Positions 1 through 8,212 of a stretch of 38,553 nt of DNA are shown here, one piece after another. The DNA is from Allosalinactinospora lopnorensis (GTDB lineage: Bacteria; Actinomycetota; Actinomycetes; Streptosporangiales; Streptosporangiaceae): assembly GCF_000981225.1 (NCBI RefSeq), contig NZ_LAJC01000060.1, positions 1 to 38,553 of the forward strand. Direction: 5' to 3'. The position numbers and the translations under genes were made by a program. Below the pieces are notes generated by a model. That model was not told the DNA's origin. It did not search any database and was given only the letters and a program-made list of their open reading frames with translations. How positions within the stretch are numbered: the first letter of the stretch is position 1; every line of letters begins with the position of its first letter.

Positions 1-101
1 ACTAGTCGGCGATCCGCCGGCCCCCAGCACGGCTTGGGAAACACCTTCATGGCCGACAGGCGCTGTGGTTAACTCCCTAGTGGCACCAAGGGGAGGCGAA
101 G

Positions 102-2312
102 TTGGCGGGATCCGCAGACCGCGGGCGCGACGACCGTAAGCTGCAGCCGGTTCGCAACACCAGCAAGGGCCCGGCCGACGCCGTGATCCAGGCCGGCAGC
201 GTGCAGGGCGGCGTTCACTTCCACGGGGCAGAGCGCCCCCCAGAGCAGATCGCCATTCCGCGGCAACTGCCCGCATCCCCCGCGTCCTTCACCGGGCGCG
301 GCCGGGAGCTCGACCTGCTGTCCCGCGCCGGAATGACCGATTCGAGCGTGCCGATATTCGCGATCGCCGGGGCGGGCGGTATCGGCAAGACCTGGCTCGC
401 GCTGCGCTGGGCGCACGCCAACTCCAGCCGCTTCCCCGACGGCCAGCTCTACGTCGACCTCCGCGGCTACCACCCCTCCGGGGCGCCGATGCCGCCCAAT
501 GTGGCGGTGCGCGGATTCCTCGACGCCTTGGGCGTGCAACCGGGCGGCCTGCCCGCCGACCCGCACGCTCAGGTGGGACGCTACCGCAGCCTGGTGGCCG
601 GCAAGCGCATGCTCATCGTGCTGGACAACGCACGCGACAGCGCCCACATCTCCAAATTGCTGCCGGGCAGCCCGAGCTGCAGCGTCGTGGTCACCAGCCG
701 CAGCCCACTCGCGGGATTGGTCACTTCCCAGGGCGCGCGCTCCCTGGTTTTGGACGTGTTTTCGGAGGATGAAGCTCACGGCCTCCTCAGCAGCCACATC
801 GGCGCCGAACGGGTCGAAGCGGAACCGGAGGCAGCCGCTGAACTCCTGCGCTGGTGCGGCGGCCTGCCGCTGGCGGTGTCGATCATCGGCGCCCGAGCCG
901 CCGCGCAACCGAAGTTTCCGTTGTCAGAACTAGCGGAAGAACTCCACGAGAGAAGCGCCCGCCTGGACGCATTGGACATTGGAGATATGGACGCCGACCT
1001 CCGTACCGTGTTCTCCTGCTCTTACCAGGCGCTGTCCGCGAAGCAGGCCGCGGCCTTCCGTCTGTTGGGTCTGGCACCGCCCGCAGAGGTCAGCCTGCCC
1101 GCCGCGGCGTCGTTAGTCGGCGTCGGCACCGCCCGTACCCGCCCCGTGCTCCGGGCGTTGGTCAGCGCGAACCTGCTGCAGGAGCACCAGCCCGGCCGTT
1201 TCCGCATGCACGACCTCGTCCATCTCTACGCCGCCGAGCTTGCCGAGGAGAACGAGCCCGTCGAGGAGCGGCGCGCGGCCCGTCGGCGGTTCGTGGATTT
1301 CTACCTGCACACCGCCTTCGTCGGCGACCGGCTGCTCGACCCCTTCCGCCAGCCGATAGCTCTGGAGCCCCCTGCCGGCGGAGCTGCGCCGCTTGATTTC
1401 GACGGGGACCGGACAGCCGCAGTGGAGTGGTTCGACACCGAGCAGGCGTCGCTGCTGGGCGCACAGCGGCTTGCGCTCGGGGAAGGCCTGGACTCCGCGA
1501 CGGTGTCGCTGGCCTGGACGTTGCGGAGCTTCTACCGGCTGCGCGGTCGCCGCCACGACTCGCTGGCAGTCTGGCAGCTTGCCCTGCAGGCCGCGGTCCG
1601 CCAGGGCGACGCCGCGGCCGAGGCCTCCAGTCGGCTGCGGCTGGGCGGCGTGTACGGCTGGCTCAGCGAGCACGCCAAGGCGCGCGAGCACATTGAACGC
1701 GCAAGGCGCCTCTATACCGAGATCGGCGACACCCCGTTCGTCGCCCATTCCGCGCACACCCTGGCCCAGACCGTGGAGCTGTCCGGCGAGCACTACGAGG
1801 CCCTCGGCTACGCGGAGGAAGCCGCCCGGTTGTACCGGGAGCTGGAGGAGCCGGCGTGGGAGGCCTTGGCGCTCAGCTCGGTGGGTCGCTACCAGGCGGC
1901 CCTGGGCCGATTCGACCAGGCACACGCCACGTCCGAGCGCGCCCTCGATGCGAGCAGACGATTCGATTACCCGATCGCTGAAGCGTTCGCGCTGGCCGCA
2001 CTGGGGGCGGCGACCGCCGGACTGGGCCGTCCTGCCGAGGCGCTGACGCACTACACCGCCGCGGTGCGCGGCTTCGAAGTGGTCAGCGACACCCACCAGC
2101 AGGCCGCGGCCCTGACCGCGGCCGGCGACATCCAGCACGCCCAGGGCAGCGGCGACCAGGCCCGGGAGTCCTGGCGGCGGGCGTTCGAGCTGTACACCCG
2201 ACTGAACCGCACCGCTGACGCGCGTGCCGTGCGCGAGCGCCTGGCCGAGGTCGGCGACGACTCCGGCGGTGAAGAGGGCACAGACGGCGGCTCTGGAGCC
2301 TCCGCGCCGTGA
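102..2312 (+). CDS. NB-ARC/TPR STAND ATPase with N-terminal GGVHFH tag
   Basis: Signal-transduction ATPase of the AfsR/NB-ARC type, without a DNA-binding domain. The start is TTG with a GGGGAGG ribosome site just upstream; 736 residues. Residues about 28-41 carry the QAGSVQGGVHFHG segment that often precedes NTPase or effector modules in actinomycetes. The NB-ARC core follows: Walker A GAGGIGKT (90-97), Walker B LIVLD (171-175), a VVTSR sensor (about 196-200), GLPLA (254-258) and an MHD motif (369-371), all intact. Residues about 450-720 are tetratricopeptide-like helical repeats, probably ligand or partner binding. SARP-type AfsR proteins have an N-terminal winged-helix/BTAD region that is absent here, so direct transcription control is unlikely. 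Cytosolic. The partner and trigger are unknown: it could be a regulator or a defence-type sensor. The gene downstream is wrecked and gives no functional hint. Confidence 0.85.
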   Translation: MAGSADRGRDDRKLQPVRNTSKGPADAVIQAGSVQGGVHFHGAERPPEQIAIPRQLPASPASFTGRGRELDLLSRAGMTDSSVPIFAIAGAGGIGKTWLALRWAHANSSRFPDGQLYVDLRGYHPSGAPMPPNVAVRGFLDALGVQPGGLPADPHAQVGRYRSLVAGKRMLIVLDNARDSAHISKLLPGSPSCSVVVTSRSPLAGLVTSQGARSLVLDVFSEDEAHGLLSSHIGAERVEAEPEAAAELLRWCGGLPLAVSIIGARAAAQPKFPLSELAEELHERSARLDALDIGDMDADLRTVFSCSYQALSAKQAAAFRLLGLAPPAEVSLPAAASLVGVGTARTRPVLRALVSANLLQEHQPGRFRMHDLVHLYAAELAEENEPVEERRAARRRFVDFYLHTAFVGDRLLDPFRQPIALEPPAGGAAPLDFDGDRTAAVEWFDTEQASLLGAQRLALGEGLDSATVSLAWTLRSFYRLRGRRHDSLAVWQLALQAAVRQGDAAAEASSRLRLGGVYGWLSEHAKAREHIERARRLYTEIGDTPFVAHSAHTLAQTVELSGEHYEALGYAEEAARLYRELEEPAWEALALSSVGRYQAALGRFDQAHATSERALDASRRFDYPIAEAFALAALGAATAGLGRPAEALTHYTAAVRGFEVVSDTHQQAAALTAAGDIQHAQGSGDQARESWRRAFELYTRLNRTADARAVRERLAEVGDDSGGEEGTDGGSGASAP

Positions 2313-2328
2313 GGCTAGTGGTGGTTTG

Positions 2329-2530
2329 TTAGACCCGGCAGTAGAGATCAAGGGGTCTGCCGGTGGAGACGGCGTGGATCAAGTCTTGGAGTTCGTTGGG
2401 CGGGGGCCTGGTTGTCCAGGCTCGCCAGTAGCGTTGCAGCATGGTCCAGGGCACCAGCCAGCCACGGACGGCCCGGAGCGCCCGGGGCCAGCAGGTCGGC
2501 TGGGGCTGCTGGGGCTGCGGTTCTCCCCCT
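2329..2530 (-). pseudogene. Transposase C-terminal remnant
   Basis: A minus-strand reading frame ends here with a segment containing RALRAVRGWLVPWTMLQRYW and finishing RPLDLYCRV before a stop. The W-rich, PPP-containing tail resembles the C-terminus of DDE transposases common in streptomycete-like genomes (family not assigned with certainty). No DDE catalytic core, start codon or terminal inverted repeats are visible, so only about 65 codons remain. The fragment abuts the 5'-truncated LuxR-type pseudogene on the other strand, which suggests that an insertion followed by deletion removed the front of that gene. Confidence 0.5.
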
Positions 2531-2544
2531 CTTCGCCGGACCAG

Positions 2545-3606
2545 GCAGCCGAGCTGGCCCGGCTCTACCAGGAGTCGAGCCGCCAGTGGGCGGAGCTCCC
2601 AGGGACGACTGGAGGAAGACCGGACACTGCTGCGCGCTGTGCCGGAGGGGGAGAGCCCGCTGGGACGGGCACGCGTACTGGCGCTGCTCGCGGAGATCGA
2701 ACTCACCTGGGGCGCGTTCTCGGCCACGCGCCGGGCGATCGAGGAGTTTCACCGGGTGCTGCCGGAGGAGTCCTCATCGCCGCTCGAATTCGTGCCGGTC
2801 CAGCAGATGCGGATCCGCTTGGCCTGCGCGGAGGGGAGAGCGCAGGAAGCCGCGACGCGGGCGCTGACGATACTCGACCAGCGGCGCCCGTGGATGAACC
2901 TGAAGAGCGCCGTCCACTGGGGTGTGCTGTGGGCGGCCGCGGAGACCGAGGCGCGGCCGCGTGCGGGTAACCGGGCCGCGCGGCTGCGGCCGGCCCCGCG
3001 GCGCTTACGTCGAGGAAGGGCCGCCCCGGTTCGCCCTCGGGGAACTCCTGCGGCACATGACGCGTGCCCGGATCGCGGAGAGTCCGGCCGGGGCCGCCGC
3101 CCACTGGCACTCGGCCGCTCGTGTCGCCCGCCGTATCGGCGCGCGTATCGAACTCGCCCGGTCGCTGGTCGGTATCGCCGAGTGCGCCCTGGAACAGGGC
3201 CCCCGAGCTCGGCGAGCAGCACCTGGGCGAGGCCTACGACCTGGCCGAACAGTGCGGGGCCGGCCCGCTGGTCCACGACATCGCCCGAATCCGGGAGGCC
3301 CGCGGCCTTCCCCCGGCACGGGCCTGTGCGCCACCGGAAGCGCAGGAGCCTCCCGCGCCCTCCGGCCCGCTGGCCGCCCTCACTCCCCGTGAGAGGGAGG
3401 TGCTCCGGCTGGTCGAGCGCGGACGCACCAACCGGGAGATCGCCGGCGCGCTCACCATCTCCGTGAAGACGGTCAGCGTGCACGTCTCCAGCGTTCTGGC
3501 TAAACTCGGGGTGTCCAACCGCAACGCCGCCGCCTCAGAGCCCGGGAACTCCAGCGGGAGTGCTGCCACGGCCCGGTGCCGGCGTCGGCGGCCCCGCGGC
3601 GCGGAA
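2545..3606 (+). pseudogene. 5'-truncated, frameshifted LuxR-family regulator
   Basis: The remains of a large LuxR-type regulator are spread over three reading frames. A helical TPR-like section (ELARLYQESSRQWAELPG, then RTLLRAVPEGESPLGRARVL and onward) runs from about 2545 to 2950 with one frame change near 2605. It continues in another frame with [19 protein letters not shown] (about 3000-3200). It finishes in a third frame with a full LuxR helix-turn-helix: [20 protein letters not shown] followed by [19 protein letters not shown] (about 3382-3513). The ATPase half expected of a LAL-type regulator is missing and is replaced upstream by a transposase remnant. At least two, probably three, indels break the frame, so it cannot make a functional regulator as written. 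It runs into the 3' end of the convergent glnA2. Confidence 0.7.
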
Positions 3607-3607
3607 C

Positions 3608-4969
3608 CTAGAGCGTGGGCAGGTAGCGCTGCAGCTCGTAGGGAGTGACCTGGCGGCGGTACTCCTGCCACTCGGCCTTCTTGTTCCTCAGGAAGAAGTC
3701 GAAGACGTGCTCGCCGAGGGTCTCGGCCACCAGCTCACTGCCCTCCATGGCGCGGATCGCCTCGTCGAGGCTCTGCGGCAGCGGTGAGATGCCCAGCGCC
3801 CGGCGCTCGGAGTCGGTGAGCGCCCAGACGTCGTCCTCGGCGCCGGGAGGCAGCTCGTAGCCCTCCTCGATCCCCTTCAGCCCGGCCGCGAGGATCATGG
3901 CGTAGGCCAGGTACGGGTTGCACGCGCTGTCCACCGAGCGGAACTCGATCCGGCTGGAGTTGCTCTTGGTCGGTTTGTACATCGGCACGCGCACCAGAGC
4001 GGAGCGGTTGTTGTGTCCCCAGCACACATAGGCCGGCGCCTCGCCGCCCGCTCCCGCGGAGGCCGCGGCGTTGTCCCAGAGCCGCTTGTAGGAGTTGACC
4101 CACTGGTTGCACACGGCGGTGATCTCGGCCGAGTGCCGCAGCAGCCCCGCGATGAAGCCCCGGCCGACCTTGGACATCTGGTACTCGGCCCCAGGCTCGT
4201 GGAAGGCGTTCGTGTCGCCCTCGAACAGCGACATGTGCGTGTGCATGCCGGAGCCCGGGTACTCGGTGAACGGCTTGGGCATGAAGGTGGCGTAGACGTC
4301 CTGCTCCATCGCCACCTCCTTGATCACCAGACGGAACGTCATGATGTTGTCGGCGGTGGTCAGCGCGTCGGCGTAGCGCAGGTCGATCTCCTGCTGGCCG
4401 GGCCCGCCCTCGTGGTGGCTGAACTCCACCGAGATGCCCATGGCCTCCAGCATGTTGATGGCGTTGCGCCGGAAGTCGTGCGCGCTGTTGTGCGGTGTGT
4501 GGTCGAAGTAGCCGCCGGAGTCGTTGGGTTCCGGGAAGTCGCCGTACTCCGGCTTCTTCTTCAGCAGGTAGAACTCGATCTCGGGATGCGTGTAGAACGT
4601 GAATCCGAGGTCGGAGGCCTTGCTGAGCTGCCGCTTGAGCACGTAGCGCGGATCGGCGTAGCTGGGCGAGCCGTCGGGCATCAGGATGTCGCAGTACATC
4701 CGCGCGGTGCCGTGCGGCTCGTTGCGCCACGGGAGGACCTGGAACGTCGACGGGTCGGGCTGGGCCAGCATGTCGGCCTCGTACACCCGCGCGAACCCCT
4801 CGATCGCGGAACCGTCGAAGCCGATGCCCTCGGTGAAGGCGGCCTCCAGCTCCGCAGGTGCGACGGCGACCGACTTGAGGTACCCGAGCACGTCGGTGAA
4901 CCACAGCCGAACGAACCGGATATCGCGCTCCTCCAACGTCCGGAGCACGAATTCCTGCTGTCGATTCAC
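3608..4969 (-). CDS. glnA2: GlnA2-type glutamine synthetase homologue
   Basis: Class I glutamine synthetase fold, 453 residues, GTG start with GGAAGGTGA as ribosome site. The beta-grasp and catalytic signatures are present: FDGSAIEGF (51-59, with Asp52 equivalent to the GS ammonium-site Asp), [10 protein letters not shown] (237-246), [10 protein letters not shown] (287-296) and HNNRSALVR (318-326). The usual FDGSSIRGF of GlnA is changed to SAIEG here. A Tyr (370) stands before ELPP, where GlnA has its adenylylation tyrosine, but the following residues differ. Homologues in this genomic position (beside nadE) are called GlnA2. In Streptomyces some are reported to be gamma-glutamylpolyamine synthetases rather than ammonia-assimilating enzymes, so the substrate is left open. 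It is divergent from nadE over about 220 bases. Confidence 0.9.
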   Translation of the reverse strand: MNRQQEFVLRTLEERDIRFVRLWFTDVLGYLKSVAVAPAELEAAFTEGIGFDGSAIEGFARVYEADMLAQPDPSTFQVLPWRNEPHGTARMYCDILMPDGSPSYADPRYVLKRQLSKASDLGFTFYTHPEIEFYLLKKKPEYGDFPEPNDSGGYFDHTPHNSAHDFRRNAINMLEAMGISVEFSHHEGGPGQQEIDLRYADALTTADNIMTFRLVIKEVAMEQDVYATFMPKPFTEYPGSGMHTHMSLFEGDTNAFHEPGAEYQMSKVGRGFIAGLLRHSAEITAVCNQWVNSYKRLWDNAAASAGAGGEAPAYVCWGHNNRSALVRVPMYKPTKSNSSRIEFRSVDSACNPYLAYAMILAAGLKGIEEGYELPPGAEDDVWALTDSERRALGISPLPQSLDEAIRAMEGSELVAETLGEHVFDFFLRNKKAEWQEYRRQVTPYELQRYLPTL

Positions 4970-5188
4970 GGCTCACCTTCCTTGCGTCGTCCTCAGCGTC
5001 GGCCCGGCCATACGGCCTCGACACATGTCCCGTTCTTCCAGTCTGCCGTGTCAAGATTTCCGGCGCATTAACGCGGCCGACGGAGAGCGCCAAGCCCCTC
5101 ACAACGCATTATGGTCCATTGCGCGAACCCGCGTCCTGCATGAGAGCGGCCTGCGGCACACCCCCGGGCGGGGACTACCCTCGAAGCT
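4970..5188. promoter_or_regulatory. glnA2/nadE divergent promoter region
   Basis: A 219-base spacer between two divergent starts must hold both promoters. On the minus strand a TTGACA hexamer (complement of 5049-5054) is a candidate -35 for glnA2, but the sequence 17-19 bases on (GGGACA/GACATG) is a poor -10. No GlnR-like box of the kind seen before glnA is visible here. Confidence 0.3.
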
Positions 5189-6943
5189 GTGGCACAGCTG
5201 AGAATCGCGATGGCTCAGGTCAATCCTACGGTCGGAGCCCTTGAGGACAACTGCCGGATCGTCGTCGAGCAGGCGCGGGAGGCGGCCGACGCGGGCGCGC
5301 ACCTCGTGGTGTTCCCGGAGATGACCGTCACCGGTTACCCCGTGGAGGACCTGGCGCTACGCAACTCCTTCGTTTCGGCGTCGATCAAGGCGACGCATGC
5401 GCTGGCCGAGCGGCTCGCTGCCGAAGGGCTGGGCGAGCTGCCGGTCGTGGTCGGCTTCCTGGACCGCCGCGAGGGCCTGGGAACGCGCTTCGGGCAGCCC
5501 GCAGGGTCGCCGCAGAACTCGGCGGCGCTGCTCCACCAGGGCGGGGTGCGGCTCACGTCGGCCAAGCACCATCTGCCCAACTACGGCGTGTTCGACGAGT
5601 TCCGGAACTTCGTCCCGGGGGACACGCTCCTGGTGGTGCGGGTGCGCGGTGTCGACGTCGCCGTCGCCGTGTGCGAGGACCTGTGGCAGGAGGGCGGCCC
5701 GGTCGCGGCGGTGCGCGAGGCGCGCGCCGGCATGCTCATCACCATCAACGGCTCTCCCTACGAGCGCGACAAGGACAACGTCCGCCTCGAACTGTGCCAG
5801 CGGCGGGCCCGGGAGATCGGCGCCGCCGTCGGCTATGTGAACATGAGCGGGGCCCAGGACGAGCTGATCTTCGAGGGGGACTCGCTGATCGTGGACAGCG
5901 AGGGCGAGCTGGTGGCCCGCGCCCCCCAGTTCGACGACGCGCTGCTCGTCACCGATCTGCGCCTGCCCGAAGCCGTCCAGGAGGAGACCCCGGCAGGCCC
6001 GGGAAGCGGGGTCCGGATCCTCCGGCACACGGTCTCGGACCGGCCCGTGGCGCCGTACACCCCGATGGAGCCGGTGCTCACTCCGCGCCCGGATCCCATA
6101 TCCGACATCGGGGAGGTGTACCGGGCACTGGTCGTCGGCCTGCGCGACTACGTCAGGAAGAACGGCTTCTCCTCTGTCATGGTGGCGCTGTCGGGCGGTA
6201 TCGACTCCGCTCTGACCGCGGCGATCGCCACCGACGCGGTCGGGGCCGCGAACGTGCACGCCCTGCTGCTTCCCAGCAGGTACTCCAGCGGCCACTCCGT
6301 TGCCGACGCCGAGGAGCTGGTGAAGCGCCAGGAGATCGAGGGGCGCACGTTCCCGATCCAGCCGATGGTGGAGGCCTTCGAGGGCAGCGTCGGCCTCGAC
6401 GGCCTGGCGGCGGAGAACCTGCAGGCCCGGGTGCGCGGCATGCTGCTGATGAGCCTGTCCAACCAGGAGGGCCACCTGGTGCTGGCCACCGGCAACAAGA
6501 GCGAACTGGCCACCGGTTACTCCACGCTCTACGGTGACTCGGTCGGCGGCTACGCGCCGATCAAGGACTGCTGGAAGACCGTGGTGTGGGACCTGGCGCG
6601 GTGGCGCAACGCCGAGGCCGAGCGTGCGGGCCGCACCCCGCCCATCCCGGAGAACTCCATCGCCAAGGCGCCCAGCGCGGAACTGCGCCCCGGCCAGTAC
6701 GACACGGATACGCTGCCCGATTACGAGATACTCGACGCGCTGCTCGACGCCTACATCGGTACCGACCGGGGGTTGCGCGAACTCACCATCGCCGGTTTCG
6801 AGCCGGCGCTGGTCGAGCGGGTGATCAAGCTGGTCGACCGCGCGGAGTACAAGCGCCGCCAGTACCCGCCGGGCCCCAAGATCAGCTCCCGCAACCTCAG
6901 CCGCGACCGGCGGCTGCCGATCACCAACCGCTGGACCCCGTGA
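5189..6943 (+). CDS. nadE: Glutamine-dependent NAD+ synthetase
   Basis: Makes NAD+ from deamido-NAD+, ATP and glutamine, the last step of NAD biosynthesis. 584 residues, GTG start. The N-terminal nitrilase-type glutaminase carries the Glu-Lys-Cys triad: Glu44 in FPEMTVTGYP, Lys126 in SAKHHLPNYG and Cys162 in VCEDLW. The C-terminal synthetase has the pyrophosphate-binding loop SGGIDS (335-340) and the downstream LATGNKSELATGYSTLYGD segment. Length fits the two-domain enzyme. It is divergent from glnA2, and both act on glutamine or its derivatives. A GC-rich hairpin follows the stop codon. No sign of damage. Confidence 0.95.
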   Translation: MAQLRIAMAQVNPTVGALEDNCRIVVEQAREAADAGAHLVVFPEMTVTGYPVEDLALRNSFVSASIKATHALAERLAAEGLGELPVVVGFLDRREGLGTRFGQPAGSPQNSAALLHQGGVRLTSAKHHLPNYGVFDEFRNFVPGDTLLVVRVRGVDVAVAVCEDLWQEGGPVAAVREARAGMLITINGSPYERDKDNVRLELCQRRAREIGAAVGYVNMSGAQDELIFEGDSLIVDSEGELVARAPQFDDALLVTDLRLPEAVQEETPAGPGSGVRILRHTVSDRPVAPYTPMEPVLTPRPDPISDIGEVYRALVVGLRDYVRKNGFSSVMVALSGGIDSALTAAIATDAVGAANVHALLLPSRYSSGHSVADAEELVKRQEIEGRTFPIQPMVEAFEGSVGLDGLAAENLQARVRGMLLMSLSNQEGHLVLATGNKSELATGYSTLYGDSVGGYAPIKDCWKTVVWDLARWRNAEAERAGRTPPIPENSIAKAPSAELRPGQYDTDTLPDYEILDALLDAYIGTDRGLRELTIAGFEPALVERVIKLVDRAEYKRRQYPPGPKISSRNLSRDRRLPITNRWTP

Positions 6944-6971
6944 CCGTACCCGGCCGGCTGCCCGGGTGCGG
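6944..6971 (+). terminator. Hairpin after nadE
   Basis: CCGTACCCGG pairs with CCGGGTGCGG (9 of 10 positions) across an 8-base loop directly after the nadE stop. There is no T-run, so this is a modest candidate terminator. Confidence 0.4.
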
Positions 6972-7083
6972 GACAGGGGCGGTTTCGAGCCTACCGCGTG
7001 TCACTGAAAGTGTTTCCTGGTTGGCTCGTAGTTACCTAGACCTTGGCGTCTCTGATGAGGAAGACCGGCGCGTCTGACGGGAG

Positions 7084-7752
7084 ATGATGGTCGTGGGCCA
7101 GAGAATCACTCGCACCCTGGAATGCTGCACGCTGGGGGCAGGGCTGGTGGTCCTGGCCGGTGTACTCGCCCCTTCGGCGCTGGCCTATGACAGGGGAGGG
7201 GAGGGAGATGACCCGCCCTCCGGCCATCCGGCCCTTTCGATCGAGCTCAGCGGCGATCCGGAGCGGCTGAGAGCAGGCGAGGAGGTCGAGTACACGCTCA
7301 CCTTGACCAACGACGGCGAGGACACCCTGCACGGTGCCACGCTCTCGCAGAGCCTCCCGGAGGAGTTCGAGGTGACCTCCGCGAGGCAGGCCTCCGTGCG
7401 GTCGGAGAGTACCGTCGGCTGGGAGGTGTCCCTGCCGCCGGGCGAGGAGGCCGAGCGCGTCCTGCGCGTCCGGATCGCGGACGAGCTGGAGGAGAACGCG
7501 TGGCGCATCGCGACCACCGCGTGCGCCCAGCTCGGTGCGGACGGCCCGCCCGCCGTCTGCGCCACCGAGGCCGGCCTGATCGACTCGGGGGAGCCGGTCG
7601 AGCAGCGCGCCGGACAGCCGCCGAAAGACGAGACCGGCCTGTTCCCGCCCCGGGTCACCGGTGCCGCTGTCGTGCTCGGTGTCCTCATCGCGGCGTTTCT
7701 GGCGCCCTTGTTCGCGAGGAGGCGACACCGGCCGCGTTCCGGTACCGGCTGA
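7084..7752 (+). CDS. Secreted, membrane-anchored DUF11-like protein
   Basis: A 222-residue surface protein of unknown role. The N-terminus is a signal peptide (hydrophobic run about 17-34, ending APSALA). It is followed by an acidic extracellular part with a DUF11/CARDB-like beta-sandwich signature: RAGEEVEYTLTLTNDGEDTL (about 63-82), then SLPEEFEV. The C-terminus has a transmembrane helix (about 189-209) with an ARRRHRPR stop-transfer tail. This gives an out-facing, cell-wall-side domain. Two adjacent ATGs (7084 and 7087) follow a GGGAG ribosome site, and either may be used. It lies between nadE and a small membrane protein, with no obvious functional link to either. Confidence 0.75.
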   Translation: MMVVGQRITRTLECCTLGAGLVVLAGVLAPSALAYDRGGEGDDPPSGHPALSIELSGDPERLRAGEEVEYTLTLTNDGEDTLHGATLSQSLPEEFEVTSARQASVRSESTVGWEVSLPPGEEAERVLRVRIADELEENAWRIATTACAQLGADGPPAVCATEAGLIDSGEPVEQRAGQPPKDETGLFPPRVTGAAVVLGVLIAAFLAPLFARRRHRPRSGTG

Positions 7753-7818
7753 GCAGCGGGGGCCGGAATTCGCCCGTATCGAAATGTTATGTCACTATTC
7801 GTGGACCGGATCGGGGGA

Positions 7819-7835
7819 TACTACACGGCGTAGTA
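7819..7835. promoter_or_regulatory. Palindrome before the small membrane protein
   Basis: TACTAC-N5-GTAGTA lies 11 bases before the ATG of the downstream gene. It could be an operator or a small stem-loop occluding the ribosome site. No regulator is adjacent. Confidence 0.3.
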
Positions 7836-7846
7836 ACCTGCGGGGC

Positions 7847-8185
7847 ATGGACATCGTCTACTCCGCCCTCATGTTCCTCCACTTCCTCGGTCTGGCCGGC
7901 ATTCTGAGCGGCTTCCTGATGCAACTCATGACCGGCCACGCCAAGGCGCCCAAGGTGATGCTGCACAGCTCCCTCCTGCAGCTCCTCACCGGTCTACTCC
8001 TGGTCGGGGTGGCCGAGATGGGCGCCGACGCCGAGGTCAACCACATCAAGGTCGGGGTGAAGCTGGTCGTCGCGTTCGCTGTCGCCGTGGTCGCCATGCT
8101 CGACATGCGCAAGCCCACCACAGGCCTCGCCGCGACCGCGGGTGCGCTGGCCATCCTGAACATCGGCATCGCCGTGTTCTGGTGA
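7847..8185 (+). CDS. Small four-helix integral membrane protein
   Basis: A 112-residue protein starting MDIVYSALMFLHFLG. It has about four predicted transmembrane helices (roughly 3-24, 42-58, 68-86 and 93-111) and a conserved-looking HLKVGVK-type loop (HIKVGVKLVV) between helices 2 and 3. I do not recognise a characterised family. The start was chosen as the ATG that opens the first hydrophobic helix; an upstream in-frame extension is low-complexity and reads through promoter-like sequence. The gene converges on glnE with a 27-base gap. Confidence 0.7.
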   Translation: MDIVYSALMFLHFLGLAGILSGFLMQLMTGHAKAPKVMLHSSLLQLLTGLLLVGVAEMGADAEVNHIKVGVKLVVAFAVAVVAMLDMRKPTTGLAATAGALAILNIGIAVFW

Positions 8186-8212
8186 CGCCCGGAGCCCGGC
8201 GCGCGGACCCGC

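Noticed and set aside
4013-5071. Long plus-strand open frame (352 codons) opposite glnA2
   Set aside because: It is the antisense shadow of glnA2: its residues show no fold or family pattern and it has no ribosome site. High GC keeps opposite frames open.
7003-7041. Possible GlnR box upstream of the DUF11-like gene
   Set aside because: GTAAC and GAAAC (minus strand) are present but 14 bases apart instead of 6, so the spacing rule fails.
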